From Diphasiastrum complanatum (taxonomy: Eukaryota; Streptophyta; Lycopodiopsida; Lycopodiales; Lycopodiaceae), in assembly GCA_029204225.1 (NCBI GenBank), contig CM055098.1, positions 50,651,983-50,715,982 of the forward strand: 64,000 nucleotides of DNA. The letters run 5' to 3'. The position numbers and the translations under genes are program-made. How positions within the stretch are numbered: the stretch's first letter is position 1; each line of letters begins with the position of its first letter. The notes under the pieces were generated by a model. It did no database searches and had not been told where the DNA came from. It worked only from the letters and a program-made list of their open reading frames with translations. Below are positions 34,217 through 47,325 of the stretch, piece after piece.

Positions 34217-35033
34217 TATTGGAATTCAATAGTCGGATCGTTGTGAAAGAACTGTTGTGAATCAGATGTCGAACGCTTTGACACCACTGATGGAATCTGA
34301 CAATTCTAGTTTGAGCTCAGATGGAGCCGATTTGTCGGACAGGGCTACTGCCTGAAACCGCGATCAATCATCCTCTGAACAGCAGATAGCTACTGCTAAT
34401 CTGACATTGAAATTATGAATAGCAGATAATGTCTGATGACAGCGAAAATATATCTAATGATAAACTGAACAAGCATCACAACATTCAAAGATTGCACATT
34501 GAATAGAAAACTATAACTCGTTTGTATTATCAAAATCGAACATACATCAATAATTTGTTTGAGCGTTGTCTATTTCCCAGATCAGCGTGTCGGCGTGAGA
34601 GAGATGTTCTCTCTCACGAATGAACTAGCTACTGCTAGAACTAGGCTTACTTCCTTGATACGCACCTCACTGAGTGTTACATTCAGGATTGTTTGCATAT
34701 GTTCTCTATGCATGTCTATCCAATACATATATCATACTGGATTAGATTACAAGATTTGATTAGCTAAGAGTTTAGCTAAACAGTCGTTAACTACATCCTC
34801 ATTACTGATGCATGGCGGTGCTGTGGATCATGATAGTATGAAAAACTTCACGCCCAAGTAGCTAAGATCCGATAGTTTATCCATGCTCGATAGCTCTCGT
34901 CTTGAATTTGGCTTGTGGATGCCCGATTGGTCGGTGTCATCTTCATCCGATATATCGGCCTAGCCCAAAAAATTGTAAGGAGAGACAGAAAAATACTAAA
35001 GCTTTGAAGAAGTAGAAACTCAAGGTTTCTTCA
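34217..35033 (-). repeat. 5' LTR of copia B
   Basis: It matches 29126-29964 through most of its length and ends GGTTTCTTCA at 35033 on the plus strand. Its first bases read TATTGG where the partner has TGTTGG. Flanks ACTAC (29121-29125) and ACTAT (35034-35038) differ by one base and look like the 5-bp target-site duplication. Confidence 0.8.
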
Positions 35034-35250
35034 ACTATTAGAGTTGATGACTTTGACAGGAATCTGTTCAGTCTGGACCATTTGTAGTGAAAAGAGTTTT
35101 AAGTTTCCACACGAGATGGCAGCACCCGTATCTACCATTGCAGTAAAAAAGGATGTCTGATCAGATGAGATCCTACAACAGATTAGAATGTGTTGAACAT
35201 ATGAGAGAGATTGTTGGAGCATATTAACGAGTTCTAACAGGGGCATTTCA
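35034..35250 (-). mobile_element. caulimovirid-like protease relic (right part)
   Basis: The minus-strand frame from 35246 contains FFTAMVDTGAAISCG, an aspartic-protease active site (D-T-G-A) of the kind found in plant pararetroviruses. The same frame direction and domain order place it just upstream of the relic at 27780-29125, with copia B inserted between. The upper end is cut by the truncated LTR of copia C near 35272. Confidence 0.6.
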
Positions 35251-35271
35251 TTCTCAGATTAGAAATAAGTT

Positions 35272-36399
35272 CTAGAGTCGTAGACGTCTGTGTTCTGATC
35301 AGAGTGAGTAAACAAGCGTGATCAAACAACAATGAAAATACATTCAATCACAACAAGCATTCATCTACGTTGTACACAGATAAAAGCAAGTTGTTGCTAT
35401 ATTACACTGAAGCACAATACAAAATAGCAATTACAACAAAAAATGACGGTGTAATTGGGATGCTCAAATAATGTGTCTCATGGACGGAGCAACCACTAAT
35501 CTGTGCTCGGATGATCTATTTATAGATTTCATCCGTGTATTAATTACATTCAATGCTTGTCACCTAATTAGGAAAGCCGTTGTACTTGGAAGTATATGGC
35601 TTTTGTGAAAGTGTACATAGTGTATACGGTCAATAACTTAGCATCGTTGACGCGAACGATGACGTCGCTTATTCTCTCACTTCGCATTTTACGTGAAGTG
35701 ATTTTCTCTCACTTCGCAAATTTCAAAATTTGACTGGGAATGTTCCTCGTTCAAAATAGACGACCTTCGACATTTTTCTCTCTCTTTGGGATTTTGCAAA
35801 AAAGCTGAAGGTGTCCTTAAAAAGGCGAAGGTGCCCTTGAAACAGTTTAACTTATGAAAATAAATGACCTTCGAAAATTTTCTCTCTTTGCATTTTTTTT
35901 GGGAAAATGGGAAAAAGCCGAAGGCGTGTTAAACTTTTGCAGCATGCAAGTGTCGCATTTCGGAAAAACGCGAAAAAGTCGAAGCTATTGAAAAACGTAA
36001 TTCATTTCTACAGACTGTCACGACACTTAGAGTACTTTTTGCAGACTGTCATGAAAGTAATGTATTTCTACAGACTTGTTCTAAATGCTAATTTCATGGA
36101 AGTCCTTGAAGATGGCCAAGTCTTCAATGACTTCAAATTATTGAACTTAACATCTGAACTTGAAATTATGATAGGATTGATTACCCTTTGCTGGAGATCA
36201 GCCGGAAGCCCGTTGTAGACGTTCTTCAAATAAATTGGCTGTCTAAGTTTGTGATTCCTATAGGTATCAGATGAGCAGACGTAGAACCAAAGTTGGCTTC
36301 ACCTGACCCTAGATCAATGATCAATAAACATGCAGGAAGAATCATGAAATAGAAATTAGTCATTTACCAAGGAGGAAACTGTGGGCTTAATTTTCAACA
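35272..36399 (-). repeat. 3' LTR of copia C, truncated
   Basis: It matches 40354-41490. On the plus strand it begins inside the LTR at 'gagtcgtagacgtctgtg', so about 340 bases corresponding to 40012-40353 are missing. It ends CAACA at 36399, next to the polypurine tract (minus strand CCTTAAGGGGGAC). Confidence 0.85.
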
Positions 36400-39300
36400 G
36401 TCCCCCTTAAGGTCACGGTTGGTGCCTTGGTATCTTCGTCAGGTTCAGCTTATTGAAAAATTTCTGGTGCTTGATTCTGGGAAGCGCTTTGGTGAAGATG
36501 TCTACGACCATTTCTATTGTGGAGCAATATTGAAGAATCACTTGCCCTGAGAAAAATTTCTCTCGAATGAAATGATACTGGATTTCTATGTGCTTGGATT
36601 TGCCATGAAATCTGGGATTCAGTGACAATGAAATACAGCTCAAGTTGTCAGACAAAATGGTGGTAGCATTAAACTGAGTGTGATGTAAGTCGTGAAGTAA
36701 TAACCTGATCCATACAGCTTCTTTTGAAGCTTGACATGTTGCGATGTACTCTGTCTCTGTCGAAGAAAACAAAACTGATTTCTGCTTCCTTGAGTTCCAC
36801 GAAATCGGTCCCCCTGTCAAATAGAAACAGAACCTGGAGGTAGATTTTCTGGTAGAGACTGTTCCTCCCCAATCTGAGTCGGAGTAGTCTCGTAGGACGA
36901 GTGGGTTGATAGCATTTCCATCGCAACATAAAATGTGGTCTAAACTTCCCTGAATGTATCTCGTAACTCTCTTTAATACTTTCCAATGAGAGATCCTAGG
37001 ATTAGACATGAATTGACTTAACATGCTAACAGTATATGCTAAATCTGGTCTATACACAGCATTGCATACATTAGAGATCCGATTAGTGAATGATAAGGGT
37101 ACTTCGCTAAGTCGAGTACTTCACTAACAGTCTCAATACAAGAATGTTTCGTCAATACTATACTTGGATCCATTGGGGTATCAATTGGTTTGCAATCAGA
37201 CATATGAAACTTTTCTAAAATGCCTTTTAGATATGCCTGCTGGCTAAGATAGATCTTCTTCTGAAGTCTATCTCTAGTAATGTGAATTCCTAGCAAAGAA
37301 TGAATAGCTCCTAAATCAGTCATGTCAAATTCCTTTGACAGATCACTCTTAGTAGTGTGTAGAAGAGAAGTGTCGTTAGACAAAATAGATGCATCATCTA
37401 CGTAAGGAGCTATGTGAACTGAATTGGTGCCTATATGCTTTGAATAAACATTACAGTCAGCTAAATTGTTTGCAAATCCTAATTGAATGAAATAAAAGTT
37501 GATTCTATCGGACCATGCTCTTGCGGCCTGTTTCAGACTGTAGATTGCTTTGTGCAGCTTGCACACTTTGTGCTCTTGGCCTTTGACTTCGAATCCTTCC
37601 GGCTGGAATGTGTACAACTCCTCTTCGACATTGTCGTTGAGAAATGTTGTCTTGACATTCATTTGGTGCATTTTGAGGTCTTCCACGGCTGCTAACGCAA
37701 TCAGAGTCCTGATTGACTGCATCTTGATGACAGGACTGAAAATTTCTTGATAATCCACCCCCTGGACTTGAGTGAATCCTTTAGCCACCAGCTGTGCTTT
37801 CCATTTTGCAATGGAACCATCAGAGTTGATCTTCTTCTTGAAGATCCACTTGTTGTCGATAACTCTCTTGTAAGTGGGGAAGGCGACTAGAGTGCAGGTT
37901 TGATTCATCAAAAGTGAGTTATACTCGCTTTCCATAGCTTCTTGCCACTATTTTTAAATGGTTGACACTAGGCTTGTGCCCATGCCAAACTTCATGAGGA
38001 GTCTTGTTGTTGACGGCTTTGGTGCTGGATCTATTCTGCACGTAACAGGCTATGGCAGTAGCTTCTGTCCAGAACTTCGCAGGTAGGTGTGCTTGATGTA
38101 GCATGGATCTGGCTAAGTTGAGAAGAGTTCGATTCTTCCTTTCTGCAATCCCGTTCTATTGAGGTGAATAGAAAGTGGTGAATTGTCTTCTAATACCACG
38201 TTCAGCCATGTAGTCGGACATCTCATTAGAGATGTATTCGCCACCACCATCAGTTCGGAGTGCTTTCACTTTCCTAGACATTTGTGTCTCAGCCATGGCC
38301 TTGAATCTCTTGAAGCATTCAAAGGCTTCAGATTTTTGCTTAATGAACATGGCTATAGACCATCTAGAGTAATCATCTATGAAAGTGATAAAATAGATTG
38401 CATCTCCTAATGACGGAGTTGGCATTGGACCACAGATATCACTATGTACAAGATCTAATACATGCCTTGTTTTGATGGAATGTGATATTGGAAACTTGAT
38501 TTTAGAGTGCTTCCCATAGATGCATGATTCACAAAAGAAAGAATTCCTATCTAATGAAGATGAAAAATTAAAACCATCAACTAAATTATTTCAACGCATA
38601 TAAGACAGTGATCTTGTATTCACGTGTCCAAATCGACTATGCCACAGAACAGCACTGTCGTTTACATTTTCATCAGAGATACTAGCTAATGCAACTGAAT
38701 CAGAGAGTGCATAAAGATTTCTGACTCTAGGGCATATAGTCAGAGTAGTATCTTCCTCGAGTATTGTACACTGTTCAAATGAGAAAGTAACAGTGTAGCC
38801 CTCATCAGTTATCTTAGAGACTAATAACAGGTTCTTTGACAACTGAGGAACATGAAGGACGTTAGAAACATAAATGGACCAATCGTTGTTGAAGCTGATA
38901 TTCACTGCTCCTTTGCCTTCCACGCGTATGGTGCTAGAATCTCCGAGGTAGATAAATTGGTCTCTGCTGTAAGCTGTGTACTCCGTAAACGATTCCTTGC
39001 GAGAGGTCATGTGTTAGGTAGCGCCGCTGTCCAAGTACCAACTATCACAGTCTTTGTTGCTGCTATAAGCATTAACAAATGTGTATCTGACTCCTTGAAT
39101 TCTGTCGTGTTGGAGGAGTCTGGTTGTTGCTGTTGTTGCTGCTTCTTTGTCTCGTTGTAGATCTTGATGTGACACTCCTTGATGTTGTGATTAGCTCTTT
39201 TGCAATATCTGCAGAAAAACTTCTTGTGCAATCCACCATGCTCACCTTGAGTGTGAGGCTTTTGCTATTGCTGCTGCACTTGATTCTTGCCCTTGGAGTA

Positions 39301-40011
39301 GTCTTTCTTCTTGGTGTATAGAGCCATTGATTTGTCTTTGATGGACAGGCTGCTAGTCTTTCTCCGCACTTCTTCTTGAAGAAGATGACCGATCACCTTT
39401 TGAAGAGTGAGGTCCGGTTGTGTGGAGATAATCACCACAAAGTGCTCATAGGACTTTGGAAGAGAAGAAAGCAAGGTCATAACGGCATCACCATCTTGAA
39501 TAGAACATCCTACAGTTGATAACTGATCTAACAGGGACTTGAAGCTGTTGATTTGAGAAGTGATGGCAGTAGAATCGGACATGTTAAGAGTAAAGAACTT
39601 CCTTCTAAGATGTAATCTCGTGATTACATCGTGAGTCTCATAAAGACTTGATAACAAGTCCAGTGCTTCCTTAGAGGTTTGCACGTGGTAACGTGAGATA
39701 TTTGGGAGTCGAACAGATTGAGTGTGATACATGCTAGGGCCTTCTGATCTTTGATCCTCCAGGCCTTTGCTTGATCACCATCTTTTAGTTTCAGGTCTGC
39801 ACCTTCTACCACATCCCAAAGATCTCTATTCATCAACATCATTCTAAGTTTTAGTTTCCAAATGTAGAAGTTAGAACCATTGAACTTGTCAATGACTCTA
39901 GCTTCACTGAGTGATGAAGATGAAGAGCTATCTATATGAGACATGATAACAGTATACAAATAGAACAAACTTAATCTCTCGGTTTATTTGAGCTATGCTT
40001 TGATACCAATC
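36400..40011 (-). mobile_element. Ty1/copia element (copia C) gag-pol, disrupted
   Basis: Reading down the minus strand: primer site TTGGTATCAAAGC (about 39998-40010); gag from 39942 (MSHIDSSS) to about 39265, with a frame break; an intact zinc knuckle CRYCKRANHNIKEC; protease YLDSGAT, then TAA for Gln near 39016; GAG-pre-integrase (HSRFGHVNTRS); integrase (CESCIYGKHS, FIDDYSRW, DGGGEYISNEM, ending near 37950); reverse transcriptase 37935-37039 (ARLVAKGF-like AQLVAKGFTQ, active site YVDDASIL); and RNase H to 36413 (DSDWGG, SSTETEYIA, DNLSCI, ALPRIKH). A deletion removes the linker between integrase and reverse transcriptase near 37950. Copia D keeps part of that segment. A TAG/TAA in integrase near 38158 and others make it inactive. 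Confidence 0.92.
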
Positions 40012-41488
40012 TGATGGGACAAGGGATATAAGGTAACATGAATGGAGAAGAGAGCAGGAATACTGCGGAACAGCTCTCCCGTTCTAATCAGTTGCTAAAT
40101 GCAAAACAGTCTAATAGACAACTTATGCTAAATGTAATCATAGCCTTAAGTGTTCTAATTTTCCAACATGATCTTAAAAACTAATTCATACTCTAAAACA
40201 AGAGTACAGTCCACCGAAGAGATTAGAGATGGTTTGTATGTGGTACTACTAAAATCAAATTTAACATGAAGTATGGTTCTGAAATAAATGGAAGAGCAGT
40301 ATGATAACGCGAGTTCCTCAGGCGTCAAAGATAGCCATCGTCTGATCAGAAACTGAGGAGTCGTAGACGTCTGTGTTCTGATCAGAGTGAGTAAACAAGC
40401 GCGATCAAATAGCAATGAAAATGCATTCAATCACAACAAGCATTCATCTACATTGTACACAGATAAAAGCAAGTTGCTGGTATATTACACTGAAGCACAA
40501 TACAAAATAGCAATTACAACAAAAAATGACGGCGTAATTGGGATGCTCAAATAATGTGTCTCTTGGACGGAGCAACCACTAATCTGTGTTCGGACGATCT
40601 ATTTATAGATTTCATCCGTGTATTAATTACATTTCATGCTTGTCACCTAATTAGAAAAGCCGTTGTACTTGGAAGTATATGACTTTTGTGACAGCTGTAC
40701 ATAGTGTATACGATCAATAATTTAGCATCGTTGACGCGGACGAGGACGTCGCTGATTCTCTCACTTCGCATTTTACATGAAGTGGTTTTCTCTCACTTTG
40801 TGAATTTTGGGAAGTAACTGGGAACGTTCCTCGTTCAAAATAGACGACCTTCGACATTTTCTCTCTCTTCGGGATTTTGCAAAAAAACCGAAGGTGCCCT
40901 TGAAACAGTTTAACTTATGAAAATAGATGACCTTCGAAAATTTTCTCTCTTCGCATTTTTCGAGAAAATGCGAAAAAGCCGAAGGTGTTAAAAACTGTTA
41001 AACTTTTGAACTGCACAAGTTAAACTTTTGAACCATGCAAGTGTCACATTTCCGGGAAATGCGAAAAAGCCGAAGCTGTTGAAAAACATAGTTCATTTCT
41101 GCAGACTGTCGTGACACTTAGAGTATTTGTTGCAGACTATCGCGAAAGTAATGTATTTTTGCAGACTTGTTCTAAATGCTAATTTCGTGGAAGTCCTTGA
41201 AGATGGCCAAGTCTTCAATGACTTCAAATTATTGAATTTAACATTTGAACTTGAAATTATGACAGGATTGATTACCCTTTGCTGGAGATCAGCCGAAAGC
41301 CCGTTGTAGACGTTCTTAAAATAAATTGGCTGTCTAAGTTTGTGAATTTTGTAGGTATCATATGAGCAGGCGTGAAACCAAAGTTGGTTTCACCTGACCC
41401 TAGATCAATGATCAATAAACATGCAAGAAGAATCATGAAATAAAAATTAATCATTCACCAAGGAGGAAACTATGGGCTTAATTTCCAA

Positions 41489-41490
<2 letters not shown>
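40012..41490 (-). repeat. 5' LTR of copia C
   Basis: About 1479 bp. On the plus strand it starts TGATGGGACAAGG and ends TTTCCAACA. It is the full-length partner of 35272-36399 and homologous to 14792-16173. A minus-strand TATA box lies near 40600-40610 (plus strand CTATTTATAG). Confidence 0.88.

Positions 41491-41549
<59 letters not shown>
41491..41549. repeat. (CT)n microsatellite
   Basis: A pure TC run that starts immediately at the LTR end of copia C. Confidence 0.97.
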
Positions 41550-41553
<4 letters not shown>

Positions 41554-41760
41554 GTTCTCCCCCTCTCTCTCCGTATCTCCCTACTTCTCTTTCTGCCTCA
41601 CCCAAATTGTCGGACTCCATCCAAAGCATTGACGCCCACCAAAACCATTGTTCACCACCCAACGCCCCTATCCAAAATGCCACCCAACCATTGGCCGCCA
41701 CCCAAATCATTGGTCGTGTATCTGAATCAACCGGTGCACAATATTAGTCGTGACCCAATA
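41550..41760. repeat. fragment with Helitron-like element words
   Basis: It carries 'ccattggccgccacccaaatcattgg' type text (about 41690-41715), close to the 'ccaaatcatcggccgcc' words beside the Helitron-like ends at 6381-6410 and 26525-26560. No hairpin plus CTAG end was found. Confidence 0.4.
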
Positions 41761-42536
41761 GTGGCCTATCCAAGAATCTTGCATTGCTTGGAAGAGTGCA
41801 AAGCAATGCAAAACTTGTGCATCAGCTTCCCAAGCCAGTTGAGCTCTTGGATCGCCTAAAGAGCACAAGCTTGCAAAAAACACATCATATTTTCACACAT
41901 CTGAATTTGTCCCGTTAAGAAAATTCCCAAGCCCCTCCTCCATGACCTTGCCCACATTGAAAATCAATCCACCCCACATTGTTAAAGGCTGCTTTGCTGC
42001 TACCTTGCACCAATGAAAGAAGGACTAAACTCTTGAAAAATATGAGCGAATCTGCCATGAGCTCATGCTTGCATGTAATGTGTGGGCCGATTCAAAGGAT
42101 CATTGAAAGGAGCCCATCTTTCAGCCGTTGAAATGATAGAAACAGCCTTGAGGTCCGCTGCAACAGCCGTGAAGGGCAAGTATTATTCTCATGATTCTTT
42201 AATTGCAGCCCGTTGATTTAGCCATGAGCAGTAGCGAGAATCAATATTGAAAGTTAGTGCAGAAGCCCATGAAAAGATGTTTGAAATTCCAAGAATTGCG
42301 TTGAGATTTTCTACAATGTAAGAGCGGATGATCCAACATAACAAAGTAAAGCATCATACCGTGTGAAACATAAATTGATCACATGTTCTTTCTCATTGGA
42401 AATGGCAAACCGTGATTCCAGACAAGAAAAAGTTCTAAATACTGATGTAACAGATCTCTGCTAGGCATCTGATGTCTGCACAATGATAAGACATAATAGA
42501 AAGTGTAGAGAGGTGTGTGTGTGTGTGTGTGTGAGT

Positions 42537-42601
<65 letters not shown>

Positions 42602-43640
42602 TGTGGGTTTGAATGAATGTTGGAATGATTAGCTTTCCAAAGGCCCAACATTTTTTCTGGCAGGTGTGCTTTCCAAGGGTCACGCATTTCTTCCAAGAGC
42701 GCCTTTATCCTGACTACATGGCGTAGTTATCCTGAATCAGGTTGTGTTTTGCCTCAGCAGCCTGGGTGTGCTTTTCAGGACAGATCACAGTCCAGGTCAC
42801 AAGCCATCGCATTTCAGAGGTGTGTTTCCTCTCTATAGCATACATTCTTGCATTCTCTATAGCATCACAGCAGAATGCAAACATACATTTACAGACCAAA
42901 ATGAGAACAGAACTGACTGAATCTTCCCTTCCCTTCCCTCGTTGGACCATCTGAAATACTTCGCCAGCTCGGCAGGTAGAGCGCACCAGACCTGCGGCTG
43001 TGTGGTATTTCCTTTGGAGGGAAGGAGAGAGTGAGTAGGGTGTACTCCTCTCTCCAAGTACCTCAGTACTTTCATCCTTGGTTTGGCCATAAGGTGCACC
43101 CTCCAAGGAGGAAGTCGTGCTTTGTAAACTACTAAACAATCTCTATAAGTTGAAAATTTCAAAACTCAAGTTGCCTTATGCTTAAATCTAAGGTGAAGTC
43201 AAAGTTGAACCAAGCCAATTCTTGAAGCCCTGTCCTTTCAGGTCGTACCTCTCTCCTTATACTCCTCTGTACTTGCAGATCTCCCAAGCTTGGAGAGTAG
43301 CTGCAATACGTTGGTGATGCAGGTGGGAGAAAGGGCCTTAGTCAAATTTTATAATCCTTTGGGTTCCATGGGCCATGTGGCACCATTTGATGATCCCACG
43401 TTGTAAAAAAGGCCTAGAAAGAACAAGCTATTCTTTTGGCATGAGGGTGGAGAGGAGCTTTGCGGAAAGGGTGCAGGAGGTACGTTTACCTTCCTCTACC
43501 CCATTCTCATAGTTGCTTGTAAAGTTTTGAGTTCTTAAGTTTGTTTGTTTCTTGAGGCCTTTCTCTCTAGTTGTTAGTTTTTGACGGTTTTTACATCGTA
43601 GCTCTCCGTTTTTCCTCAAGCTTGTTTCTAAGTATTGCTT
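41761..43640. other. non-coding stretch with a GT/GA microsatellite
   Basis: No gene is recognised. A (GT)n then (GA)n tract lies at about 42512-42596. A tRNA A-box-like stretch occurs near 42963-42990, without a matching B box. The part just before 43646 may be the leader of gypsy E. Confidence 0.45.
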
Positions 43641-43645
43641 TCTCC

Positions 43646-46600
43646 ATGGACACTTCTATGGAAGAGACACGAGCTCCAAATCTCGTCGGGACTGATATGA
43701 AGAATATGATGTGTGCAATGAATATTATCATCAATTTGCCATGTTGCAAATGGGGACGAAGTCATTGGACGTCTATTTGCAAGACTTCCAAGAGACTGCT
43801 TTGCGGTTTTTCAACCGCATAAACAGAGTGCTCCTTAAGATGCATCTCATATTGGGCTTGCCCAAAGAATATCAGTTGGAGGTCCACCATAATCAACCAC
43901 AGTCCTTAGAGGATGTCGTGCGTTTCGTTCGGACTTTCGATGATACGCACATTGTGATCCGCAAAGAGCAGCAAAAGCCTGAATCCAAAGACAAATCTTC
44001 TACGGTCCCTCCTTTCAAAAAGGGCAAGGAGCGGGTGGTTGACGAAGCTTCCCCTTCGAAAAAAAAAAAAAAAAACGCTCTCGGTTGGAGAGAGCTGACT
44101 TTGATAAGGCCAAAAGTGATGGGTTGTGTTTCTCCTGCTTGGAGAAGGGGCACCTTTCCAAGGACTGTCCGAAGGGTGGCCGCTCCTTTAACGCACCAGG
44201 TAATTCTTCATTGATGTATCTTTTAAAGATAAAACAGTTTGTATGAATTGTTGTTTTAACACTATGATTTTTGGATCTCACGATCTCATTCGTATGAGTG
44301 GGTTAGCCAACCCGTCAGTGTTCTTTTTTATGATGGTGGTCTACGCATAATTTTATTAATGCTAAGTTGGTGCAGAAGCTGCAATTGGCAACCGTACCAA
44401 GTGACCACAAGTATGTGCTTAGGATGGCAGCGGGTGGGGAGCAGCAGGTCTGGGACCAGTTTGTTCCCCACGTGTCGTTGAGGATTTAAAACTATATAGA
44501 TAGTTTATCTTTTCATGTTATGAATCTTGATAAGGTAGATTTAATCCTAGGTAAAGAGTGATTTTATGCTAGGAATGAGTCCTTAAAGAAAGATTATGTT
44601 TCACATAGTATCTCTTTCTTGCATAATGACTCATTGGTTTGTCTTAAAGGCGATGAGCCTGATCTACCTTTTGTAACTACTCATGAGGCTAATCAATGTA
44701 TTTTGAATTTTGAGTATCATTCGTATTTATGTTATCTGAAAAATGAATCATACATGGATGCTTTTAGTACTTATAATTTCAATGTTAATATATCGTCTTT
44801 CTCTAAAGCATTGTCTTTTTTCGATGTTAATCTAGATTCTTTGCCTAAGGGCAAAATCTCTAAGAGACTTAGGGAAGAATATAATGATATATTCTCTGAG
44901 CAGTTGCCTGAGGGTCTCCCCCCCTCAGGGGGAGTAGACCATCACATAGATCTTCTTCCCGACAGCTCTCCTGTATCGCTTTTTCTCTACAGGATGAGCC
45001 CGAAGGAAGAAGATGAAGTTGCTAGTCAACTTAAGGAGCTATTACTTAAGGGTCATATTAGACCCAGTAAATCCCCTTGGGGAGCTCCTATTTTGTTAAC
45101 CGGCAAAAAAGACGGCGGTATTCGTCTTTGTATCGATTACAAAAAGCTTAATAAAGTGACAATTAAGAACCGTTATCCCTTACCTCGGATGGACGATTTA
45201 ATGGACCGATTGAATGGTGCAAAGTATTTCACAAATTGGACCTTAGGTCGGGGTACCATCAAATTAGAATTCACGAGGGGGATGTATCCAAAACTGGTTT
45301 CCATTCTAGATATGGCCATTATGAATTTTTAGTTTTATCTTTTGGTCTAACTAATACTACAGCAAACTTCCAACAGATGATGAATGACATTCTTTGTCCA
45401 TTTCTAGGGAAATTTCTCGTGGTATTTTTGGAGGACATTATGATTTACAGTAAGACTCTTGAAGTGCACGAGGCGCATTTGCATGCAGTCTTAGATAATC
45501 TAAGACAGACAAAGATTTATGCTAAGGAGTCTAAATGTGAGTTCTTTCGGACAAGACTCAAGTACTTGGGACATATCATTTTTGATCGAGGTCTTGAGAT
45601 TGACTACGATAAGGTCCAGAAAGTTCATGATTGGCCTATGCTGAAAACCATTAGGGAAGTAAAATCTCTTTTGGGCTTCACAGGATTTTTCCATAAATTC
45701 ATTAAAGACTATGCCTTAATCACATTGCCTCTAACAAATCTTCTTAAGGGAGTGAAGAAAGCCAAAAGAAAAACTAAAAAGGGTAATAAGAAGAAGGCCG
45801 GAAGGCGTTTGAAAATCAGTCCACCTGTTGTCTGGACTGATGAACTTAATCAAAGCTTTGAAACTTTGAAAATGTTAGCGTCTACAGCCCCTATCTTACA
45901 CATAGTGAACCCTAGCGGATCTTTCCTGGTGGAAACGGATGCTAGTGATTATGTGGTGGGTGTAGTCCTTTACCAGGATGGTAGACCTGTGGCTTTCGAA
46001 AGCAAGCAGTTTGGACCCAACTCAAAGTAGATATTCTACTTATGAGAAGGAACTTTTTGCTCCCATCCATGCGTTAAAGATCTGGAGACATTATTTGTAC
46101 AGATCTAAATTCCTGTTTATGATGGATCACGAGTCTCTTAAGTATATCTGTGTTGTCTCATACTTTAGGGGTCGTAAGGCGTGTTGGTCGGAACTCATTC
46201 AAGAGTTCAAATTTGACATTAAGTACCATCGAGGTACGTCGAATTGTGTCGCTGATGCTTTGAGTCAGATTGGAGAGGTTAATCAGTTATGCTTTGTTGA
46301 GTTCCAATCCGAGTTGTATCTTTCTCTACGAGATCTTTGTCGGACCGATGAGTTTTTCGGTCGTATTTCGCAAGAAGTCCTGGCAGGAAGCTCTATTTGA
46401 GAAATAATCTTGGAAAGCAGAATTCCAAGAAATCCCGCGAAGAGAAGATACTTAATGATTATTCCATTCGGAATGGTTTACTTTTTCGTAGAGGAAAAGT
46501 TTGTATGCCAGATATCACGGACATAAGGGCCCAAATCCTACATGAGTGCCAGGATAGCCCAAACGCGAGACACCCTGGTATACAAAGGACACTTGACCTT

Positions 46601-46735
46601 GTTAAGAGAGAATTTTATTGGCCAAAAATGAAAGGTCATGTCGAGGCATATGTTCAAAAGTGTGAACAGTGCCAAGTAAATAAAGTAGAAAGACTCAAAG
46701 CAGCTGGTTTGTTACATCCGTTTTGGTATCAAGAG
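43646..46735 (+). mobile_element. Ty3/gypsy element (gypsy E) gag-pol, truncated and disrupted
   Basis: Gag runs from 43646 with a frame change near 43710 (SLDVYLQDFQETALRFF, LGLPKEYQLEV). A run of about 17 A at 44059-44075 shifts the frame. The zinc knuckle CFSCLEKGHLSKDC follows at about 44127-44168. The protease region is badly broken (a DGGLRHNFIN-like remnant). Reverse transcriptase spans 44900-45460, with [33 protein letters not shown] after a shift near 45235, and FLEDIMIYS where FLDD is expected. RNase H has VETDASDYVVGVVLY, then a shift near 46027. The integrase zinc domain has HECQDSPNARHPGIQRTLDL (first His context altered) and CEQCQ. The element stops at about 46722, before the integrase core, where a copia primer site starts. 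Neither LTR was found. Confidence 0.9.
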
Positions 46736-46737
46736 CT
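46723..46737 (+). other. primer-binding site of copia F
   Basis: TTGGTATCAAGAGC matches the initiator-tRNA site used by plant copia elements with one inserted base. No LTR precedes it; gypsy E integrase sequence runs straight into it. Confidence 0.6.
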
Positions 46738-47325
46738 TGTGTTTTAAGTTATGAAGGAGGAAATCAGATCTATCAATGATTTGGTGAAGATATCAAGTCT
46801 AGAGCATGCTAGAGAGTATTCTACACCAAAATCGAGTTTTCTGGTTTTGTAGATTGGATCTTTTGTAGATCAAAACCCTATATAGGTTTATAAACTTGAT
46901 CAATTCCAATTTTTGAATTCACATACTAGATTTGGCCGATTTTTGGATCATTGGATTAGCCTAAGTGGTGGCTAATAGATTGCATATCAAATTTTCAGCA
47001 TTTGCATGTAGATTTGGAACAGTCAATTTTTTGTGATTTTGTCAAAACGCTAATTTTGATTGGATCTCTAGATAGTGAGGTTGCTAGACTTCATTTGAGT
47101 GTGTTTCAATCTTAGGAAGTGGCAAAAGTCATTAGATTGAGATAGATCGTAGGTTGATCAAGATTCCATGATTCTATGTGTTGATTTGTTTGGTATAAGT
47201 GCTAGAAGATAATTTTTTGAGATAGTTTTAAATCTTGGTGATTTCTTTTGAAAGCATTTGTTGTTATTCAAAGGAGTGCTTTGTGAATTGAAATAGGTTG
47301 AAAGAGAAAATCAGGTCATTGCTAC

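Noticed and set aside
42963-43000. tRNA-like sequence 'agctcggcaggtagagcgc'
   Set aside because: It resembles a tRNA A box and D arm, but no B box, no acceptor-stem pairing and no anticodon arm could be laid out. At most it is a tRNA or SINE relic.
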